A DNA stretch of 27,894 nucleotides from an uncultured Eubacteriales bacterium (GTDB lineage Bacteria > Bacillota > Clostridia > Oscillospirales > Butyricicoccaceae): the NCBI GenBank assembly GCA_934636325.1, contig CAKUAK010000132.1, positions 1 to 27,894 of the forward strand, given 5' to 3'. Under the pieces are notes generated by a model. It searched no databases. It saw only the letters and a list, made by a program, of their open reading frames with translations, and was not told the DNA's origin. Each line of letters starts with the position of its first letter. Position 1 is the first letter of the stretch. Shown one piece after another: positions 23,448 through 27,894 of this stretch. The position numbers and the translations under genes are program-made.

Positions 23448-24344
23448 TTATTTCAGTCTGGGGTCAAGTGCGTCGCGGAGACCATCGCCCAGCAGGTTGA
23501 GGCAGAGGATGGTGGTCATGATCGCAAGACCCGGGAACAGTGCCATGTAGCTGTAATCTCTTATGTACGACCTGGCGTTGGACAGCATAGCGCCCCATTC
23601 AGGATGAGGAGCAGGAACGCCCAGACCCAGGAAGCTGAGGCCGGCTGTGGTCAGGATGACCGAGGCGACCCTCAGTGTCGACTGAACGATAAGAGGAGCC
23701 ATTCCGTTAGGCAGAACATGCTTGAATATGATCGTCGAGTCGGTGGCGCCGATAGCTTTGGCAGCCTCAACATACTCGGAGTCCTTAACGGTAAGAACGG
23801 AAGAGCGGACGATACGTGAGAATCCGGGAATACCTGAAACCGACAGAGCGATGATCAGGTTAGGGATACTCGAACCCAGCGAGGCGACGATGGCGATGGC
23901 CAGCAGTGTGCCGGGGATAGCAAGCAGAACGTCCATAAGTCTCATGATGATCATATCGATCCAGCCGCCGTAATAACCGGCCAAAGCACCAAGCACGAGG
24001 CCGACGGCCAGCGAGAATGTAGCAGCAACGAAGCTGATCAGAAGAGAATACTTCGCACCATAGCAGACCCTGGAGAAAATGTCACGCCCCATCTCATCGG
24101 TGCCGAACCAATGCTCGGACGAAGGAGGCTGAAGCCTGGACATGATGTCCTGCTTGATGACCTGTGTGTCGTAATCATGGAGCACATCGGCGAAAATAGC
24201 CATGAGCAGAAGGATGATAACGACGACGGCGCCTATCATAGCTGTCTTATTGCGCGAAAGACGCTTAAGGATGTCAGCCATCTGGCTTTTTTTCTTATAT
24301 TTTGCTGAAACTTCAGAAGCATTGACTTTCTTGTTGTCACTCAT
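23448..24344 (-). CDS. oppC: Oligopeptide ABC transporter permease OppC
   Basis: This 298-residue inner-membrane permease has a charged N-terminal tail, a first helix at about residues 35-55 and the OppC N-terminal region ending in PPSSEHWFGTDEMGRDIFSR. The five-helix BPD_transp_1 domain with the EAA loop (EAAKAIGATDSTIIFKHVLP) follows; that loop contacts the ATPases. The family signature and length are normal. GGGAGGTG precedes the ATG. It sits 18 bases after oppB. Confidence 0.96.
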   Translation of the reverse strand: MSDNKKVNASEVSAKYKKKSQMADILKRLSRNKTAMIGAVVVIILLLMAIFADVLHDYDTQVIKQDIMSRLQPPSSEHWFGTDEMGRDIFSRVCYGAKYSLLISFVAATFSLAVGLVLGALAGYYGGWIDMIIMRLMDVLLAIPGTLLAIAIVASLGSSIPNLIIALSVSGIPGFSRIVRSSVLTVKDSEYVEAAKAIGATDSTIIFKHVLPNGMAPLIVQSTLRVASVILTTAGLSFLGLGVPAPHPEWGAMLSNARSYIRDYSYMALFPGLAIMTTILCLNLLGDGLRDALDPRLK

Positions 24345-24362
24345 CTTTTAGGCACCTCCCGA

Positions 24363-25289
24363 TTATTTGTACTGCGACTTGATTCTCGGATCGACGAAGC
24401 CGTACAGAACGTCAACGATGAGGTTAACGATTGAGAAGCTGACCGAGAACATCATAACGCAACCCAGAACCATGGGGATATCGCGTTTGTTGATCGACTG
24501 GACCATAAGACGGCCAATTCCGGGCCATGCGAAGACGCTCTCTGTCATAACAGAGCCGCCGAGCATACCGCCGATCTGAAGACCAATAACGGTAATCGTG
24601 GGGATAAGTGCATTCTTAAGTGCGTGACGTGTGATGACCTTGTTTTCAGAAACGCCCTTGGCGCGAGCTGTTCTGATGTAGTCGGCACGGATAACTTCGA
24701 GCATCGACGAACGTGTAACACGGGCGATGGAAGCCATGTGCTGGAATCCAAGGGTGACACCCGGCAGGACAAGGCTCTTCAGACCTTCGGAACCGGAAGA
24801 GGGGAACCAGCTCAGCTTCAGGGAGAAGAAGAGGATGAGCAGCATGCCGAGCCAGAAAACAGGCATCGAGATACCGATCAGGGCGATGATCATGCTGACG
24901 CCGTCGAATACGGAGTTCTGCTTAACAGCAGCCAGAACGCCGAGAGGCAAAGCCAGGATGACCGAAAGCGTAACAGCAACGGCAGCCAGTCTCAGTGTGT
25001 TGGGGAACCTGGCCATGATCTCGATGCTACATTCGATACCGGAGTTATAGGATGTACCCATAGAGCCCTTGCAGAGATTAAGTATGTATCTTGCGTACTG
25101 AACGAGAACGGGATCGTTAAGTCCCATCTGCTCCCTCAGTTCGGCGATCTGCTCGGGTGTTGCCTGTTCACCAAGGATAACCTTGGCGGGGTCGCCGGGG
25201 GCCATGCTCATGATCAGGTAGATGATGAGGGTAACACCCAGAAGAACAGGGATCATTGACAAGAGTCGCTTAGCGATAAATTTCCACAT
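24363..25289 (-). CDS. oppB: Oligopeptide ABC transporter permease OppB
   Basis: This 308-residue inner-membrane permease opens with MWKFIAKRLLSMIPVLLGVT, a typical OppB/DppB first helix. The periplasmic-facing loop contains GDPAKVILG and a LREQMGLNDP block. The transport domain has an EAA-type loop (IRADYIRTARAKGVSENKVI) and ends in YGFVDPRIK. AAGGAGG lies five bases before the ATG, among the strongest sites in the window. It is first in the operon; no substrate-binding protein gene is present upstream, within or downstream, although most opp operons carry one. The receptors at 7919-13413 are candidate partners. Confidence 0.96.
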   Translation of the reverse strand: MWKFIAKRLLSMIPVLLGVTLIIYLIMSMAPGDPAKVILGEQATPEQIAELREQMGLNDPVLVQYARYILNLCKGSMGTSYNSGIECSIEIMARFPNTLRLAAVAVTLSVILALPLGVLAAVKQNSVFDGVSMIIALIGISMPVFWLGMLLILFFSLKLSWFPSSGSEGLKSLVLPGVTLGFQHMASIARVTRSSMLEVIRADYIRTARAKGVSENKVITRHALKNALIPTITVIGLQIGGMLGGSVMTESVFAWPGIGRLMVQSINKRDIPMVLGCVMMFSVSFSIVNLIVDVLYGFVDPRIKSQYK

Positions 25290-25541
25290 GTTTCCTCCTT
25301 GAGATTTTCATTGCATCCCTTGCCGGATGCAAGATGATACTTTGCCGGAAAGATATTCTTTCAAAACCTTCTTGGCAAAATAAGCGCTGTTCGCCTTTGG
25401 CAAACAGCACATCCGACCTTCCCGCCTCGCGCCTCTGCTCTTCTTTCTCAAAAGCCCACCACAGCTCCGGCGTCCGGGCCACGCACCGCCCTTTCGCCGT
25501 CGAAGGAAGCCCTTCGGCCTTCGGCTGGTCGATCTTAGAAT
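25290..25541 (-). other. Long structured leader of the oppBCDF operon
   Basis: About 250 bases lie between the predicted transcript start and oppB. Three hairpins are visible: 25311-25332 (8-bp TTGCATCC / GGATGCAA, immediately before the ribosome binding site), 25386-25408 (GCTGTTCGCC / GGCAAACAGC with one mismatch) and 25496-25518 (CGAAGG / CCTTCG core). There is no T-box sequence, AGAGAG motif or other recognised riboswitch core. An open frame of about 70-90 codons crosses the leader and overlaps the oppB start, but lacks a clear ribosome binding site. It could be a cis-regulatory RNA, a leader peptide or an inserted repeat; I cannot decide. Confidence 0.45.
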
Positions 25542-25547
25542 AATGTT

Positions 25548-25576
25548 ATTATACACATTTCACTACCCCAATGCAA
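25548..25576 (-). promoter_or_regulatory. Promoter of the oppBCDF operon
   Basis: TTGCAT, a 17-base spacer and a perfect TATAAT on the minus strand, with an expected start near 25541. The 268 bases from here to the hydrolase gene on the other strand are AT-rich and contain no gene. Confidence 0.78.
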
Positions 25577-25844
25577 CACAAAATATTCGTCATTCTTATG
25601 CTTTCTGGCATTTTTGAGAATAATTCGCAATATTTTTTGTGAAAACCCTACAAAAACGAAGTTTTCAAAATATTCACATTCCCAAATGCCATGTTAAAAC
25701 TGCACATATTTAGGGCTTCATTTTTTCATATTATAGTGCTTATTTCCCATCATTTTATGGGTTTTTCTGGGGAATGATAATATCGACCGTCGGTTGCAAA
25801 ATGGTAACACGTCGTGTACTATGTCCGAGAAAGGGTGTGAGTCC

Positions 25845-26849
25845 ATGAAAAAGCTACGTTTCTTAACAGCTTTTATTGTGATTTGTTCTTTAACGCTGAC
25901 TTTTGTTCAGGCATCTGCCCCGTCGCCTACGATCGTATTCGAGAATAATGCAGAGACCGAGGCAGCCGCGATCGCTGCCTATGATACTGGCCGCCAGGCG
26001 GCCGAGGCGGACGCCGTCCCCGATAACGGCGATGCAGATGACTGGCAGACAGCCATCAGGGGATTCTTCTCCATGAAGAGATTCCTTTACGAAACGACAG
26101 CGTCGGCTGCCCCGCAGCAGGAGGCCGCCCAGACGGCCGGAGCTTCTATCCGCAGCCTGTTCGTAAACAGTGTGACCTATGTATCGGTAAGGGATTTTGT
26201 CACCTACCATTGCCCCGAGGCTTCCTTCAGCTATGACGGCAGCAAGGTAAAGGTATCATGCAATGATTATTATATGGAGTTCTTTAAAGACGCTATATAT
26301 TATTATGTGAACGGCAGGATACTTCCACTTTCGTCAAAATGCTTTGAACAGGACGGCTGCTTCTACGTTCCGCTCAGGGCGCTGGCCGTTATCTATTCTT
26401 ATGATGTCGCCTGGGACAAGGAGTCCTTTACGGCAACGCTGGCTGACAACGGCAAAGAGCTCGTCAGCGGCAAGGATTTTTATGATTACGACGATTATAT
26501 CCTTCTTGCCAAGCTGATCCGCGCCGAAAGCGGCAACCAGCCCCTCGAAGGCAAGATCGCCGTCGGCAATGTCATCATGAATCGCGTCGATAACGCGTCA
26601 TTCCCCGACACCATCTCGGGCGTCATATATGACCGCCGCTGCGGCGTCCAGTTCACGACGGCCTATAACGGCAGCCTGAACAAGGCGCCCACCGAAGAAT
26701 GTCTCATCGCCGCAAAGCTGTGCCTTGAGGGTTACTCGGTCACCGATGACAGCCTTTATTTCTTCAACCCGAAGGTCAGCTCTTCCAACTGGATCAAAAA
26801 CAACCGCAAATATGTTACCACCATTGGAAATCACGTTTTCTATTCCTAA
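25845..26849 (+). CDS. SleB/CwlJ-type cell wall hydrolase with copper-amine-oxidase-like N-terminal domain
   Basis: This 334-residue secreted protein has a signal peptide (residues 1-25, ending FVQASA) and an Ala/Glu-rich linker to about residue 100. A Cu-amine-oxidase N-terminal-like domain follows (about 103-200; paired units with YVSVRDF and FYVPLRALAVIY). The C-terminal hydrolase_2 domain (about 215-334) has RAESGNQPLEGKIAVGNVI with the probable catalytic Glu228 and ends in GNHVFYS. SleB and CwlJ are cortex-lytic enzymes of spore germination, but the same domain also occurs in vegetative wall enzymes. No ypeB or other sporulation gene is adjacent, so a spore role is unproven. AAAGGGTG precedes the ATG at 25845; an upstream ATG at 25830 and the frame from 25794 have weaker sites. 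Confidence 0.88.
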   Translation: MKKLRFLTAFIVICSLTLTFVQASAPSPTIVFENNAETEAAAIAAYDTGRQAAEADAVPDNGDADDWQTAIRGFFSMKRFLYETTASAAPQQEAAQTAGASIRSLFVNSVTYVSVRDFVTYHCPEASFSYDGSKVKVSCNDYYMEFFKDAIYYYVNGRILPLSSKCFEQDGCFYVPLRALAVIYSYDVAWDKESFTATLADNGKELVSGKDFYDYDDYILLAKLIRAESGNQPLEGKIAVGNVIMNRVDNASFPDTISGVIYDRRCGVQFTTAYNGSLNKAPTEECLIAAKLCLEGYSVTDDSLYFFNPKVSSSNWIKNNRKYVTTIGNHVFYS

Positions 26850-26883
26850 GATCAAACTTTAACACACAAACAACAAATCACAA

Positions 26884-26910
26884 AAGAGGGAGGCAGACAG
26901 CCTCCCTCTT
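26884..26910 (+). terminator. Hairpin after the cell wall hydrolase gene
   Basis: The 10-bp stem AAGAGGGAGG / CCTCCCTCTT has a 7-base loop and lies 35 bases after the stop. The T-run is short, so it is moderately likely to terminate. Confidence 0.65.
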
Positions 26911-27004
26911 ATTCTATACATCAAAACCAAAAGACTATGTGGTATCTATCGGCTTGCACGGGGCGGCGATATGATGTATCATTTTTCTGTCAGGAGGCGG
27001 AAGC

Positions 27005-27874
27005 ATGGAAAACATCCTGGGAAAAAAGCGCGGATATCTGAATGAGGATTTCCGCATATTCCATTTGAAGGACAACCGCGCCCAACAGGTCGAGTATCAC
27101 TATCACGAGTTCGACAAGCTGGTGCTGCTCCTTTCGGGAACAGTTGCGTACTACATCGAGGGCACCCCCTATGAGCTCCATCCCGGCGACATGCTCTTTG
27201 TGCCCCACGGGCGCATACACAAGCCGGAAATATCCCCATCCGAGCAATACGAGCGATATGTCATCTGGACGACCCCCGGCTTTCTATCGCGCAATAGTCA
27301 GGGCGAAGAGCCGTTGTCGCTGTGCTTTGACCGCGCCGGATCGGTCGAGGGATACATACGGCGCACCGACCTGAACACCCGGCTCGAACTGCTGCGCCAG
27401 CTTGACACCATACGCCGCGCCGGCCTTTCCGATCAGTTCATGGCCAAGCAGATGGCCGACCATCTTTTTATCTGTTTTATGATAAATGTCTGCCGGATAT
27501 TCCTTTCGCGCTCCGACAGCGCCCCCGCACCCGCGCCCGATCCAAAGATCAGCAGCATTATGGAATACATCGGCCGAAACCTTTCGGGCGACCTGTCGGT
27601 CGACGCCCTGTCCTCGGCCTTTTATATAAGCCGGTATCACCTGATGCGCCGCTTCAAGGCCCAGAGCGGCTATACGCTCCACCAGTATATAACGCGGCGC
27701 AGGATACTCTACGCCGCCTCTCTGATAGGCAGCGGAGCCTCGGTGTCGGAGGCCGCCGAAAAATGCGGATATGACGACTATTCCGCCTTTCTCCGCGCCT
27801 TCAAATCAATATTCAAGGTCAGCCCGCGAAGCTTCTCTTCCCTCGGCTCAAGGGCCGAGATATACAACGAATAA
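27005..27874 (+). CDS. AraC-family transcriptional regulator with cupin sensor domain
   Basis: This 289-residue DNA-binding protein has an N-terminal cupin-type ligand domain (about residues 20-95: YHYHEFDKLVLLLSG, then HPGDMLFVPHGRIHKPE) like that of sugar-responsive AraC regulators. The double helix-turn-helix domain occupies about 185-283 (LSVDALSSAFYISRYHLMRRFKA, then VSEAAEKCGYDDYSAFLRAFK and SPRSF). GGAGG lies seven bases before the ATG. It is alone between the hydrolase and the window end, so neither its ligand nor its target can be inferred; regulators of this class usually control an adjacent gene, which may lie beyond 27894. Confidence 0.93.
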   Translation: MENILGKKRGYLNEDFRIFHLKDNRAQQVEYHYHEFDKLVLLLSGTVAYYIEGTPYELHPGDMLFVPHGRIHKPEISPSEQYERYVIWTTPGFLSRNSQGEEPLSLCFDRAGSVEGYIRRTDLNTRLELLRQLDTIRRAGLSDQFMAKQMADHLFICFMINVCRIFLSRSDSAPAPAPDPKISSIMEYIGRNLSGDLSVDALSSAFYISRYHLMRRFKAQSGYTLHQYITRRRILYAASLIGSGASVSEAAEKCGYDDYSAFLRAFKSIFKVSPRSFSSLGSRAEIYNE

Positions 27875-27894
27875 GAAAGACAGTGCGGCCCATA

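Noticed and set aside
22473..23819. 448-codon plus-strand frame opposite oppD and oppC.
   Set aside because: It spans two real genes and their junction in antisense and has no family resemblance.
25270..25482. 70-codon frame in the oppB leader as a real protein gene.
   Set aside because: No clear ribosome binding site, it overlaps the oppB start and no family is recognised; kept only as a possibility inside the leader entry.
1..27894. tRNA, rRNA, transposase, integrase, phage or defence genes.
   Set aside because: None was found on either strand; the window reads as ordinary chromosomal metabolism and transport.

Overview
The window looks like a chromosomal segment of a Gram-positive member of the Bacillota, class Clostridia (moderately GC-rich, probably an unnamed Oscillospiraceae/Christensenellales-like lineage; the placement is inference). 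The evidence is T-box leaders, strong AGGAGG-type ribosome binding sites, sigma-A promoters, lipoprotein signal peptides, the acetylase branch of diaminopimelate synthesis and a SleB-type cell-wall hydrolase. I see no rRNA, tRNA, CRISPR, phage, transposase or plasmid gene.

Layout. (1) 1-2870, minus strand: tripeptidase pepT, a DUF3298/RsiV-like lipoprotein and a class I glutamine-amidotransferase-like hydrolase. (2) 3.1-4.9 kb, plus strand: a Na+/phosphate symporter fused to a PhoU-like domain. (3) 5.2-7.8 kb, minus strand: two tandem CNNM/CorC-type membrane proteins. (4) 7.9-13.75 kb, minus strand: three paralogous peptide-binding lipoproteins of the OppA/DppA family, each with its own sigma-A promoter and its own T-box leader. 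(5) 13.8-21.1 kb: lysC-dapA-dapB-dapH as one minus-strand operon, with a deacetylase (+), aminotransferase (-) and asd (+) beside it. Together these seven genes cover every step from aspartate to LL-diaminopimelate by the acetylated route; only dapF and lysA are missing here. (6) 21.5-25.3 kb, minus strand: an oppBCDF permease operon with no receptor gene and a roughly 250-nt leader. (7) 25.8-27.9 kb, plus strand: a SleB-type hydrolase and an AraC-family regulator.

The central finding is in region 4. Aligning the three T-box leaders to each other and to the known specifier-loop pattern (GAA-N-codon-A) gives CTC (Leu), GTC (Val) and ATC (Ile). All three have a UGGU antiterminator bulge, complementary to the ACCA end of A73 tRNAs. 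The sequence therefore suggests that shortage of each branched-chain amino acid, sensed as uncharged tRNA-Leu, tRNA-Val or tRNA-Ile, induces its own peptide receptor. The receptors probably share one permease, possibly the receptor-less oppBCDF about 8 kb away. Peptidase T at the window edge could release amino acids from imported peptides, but that link is speculative.
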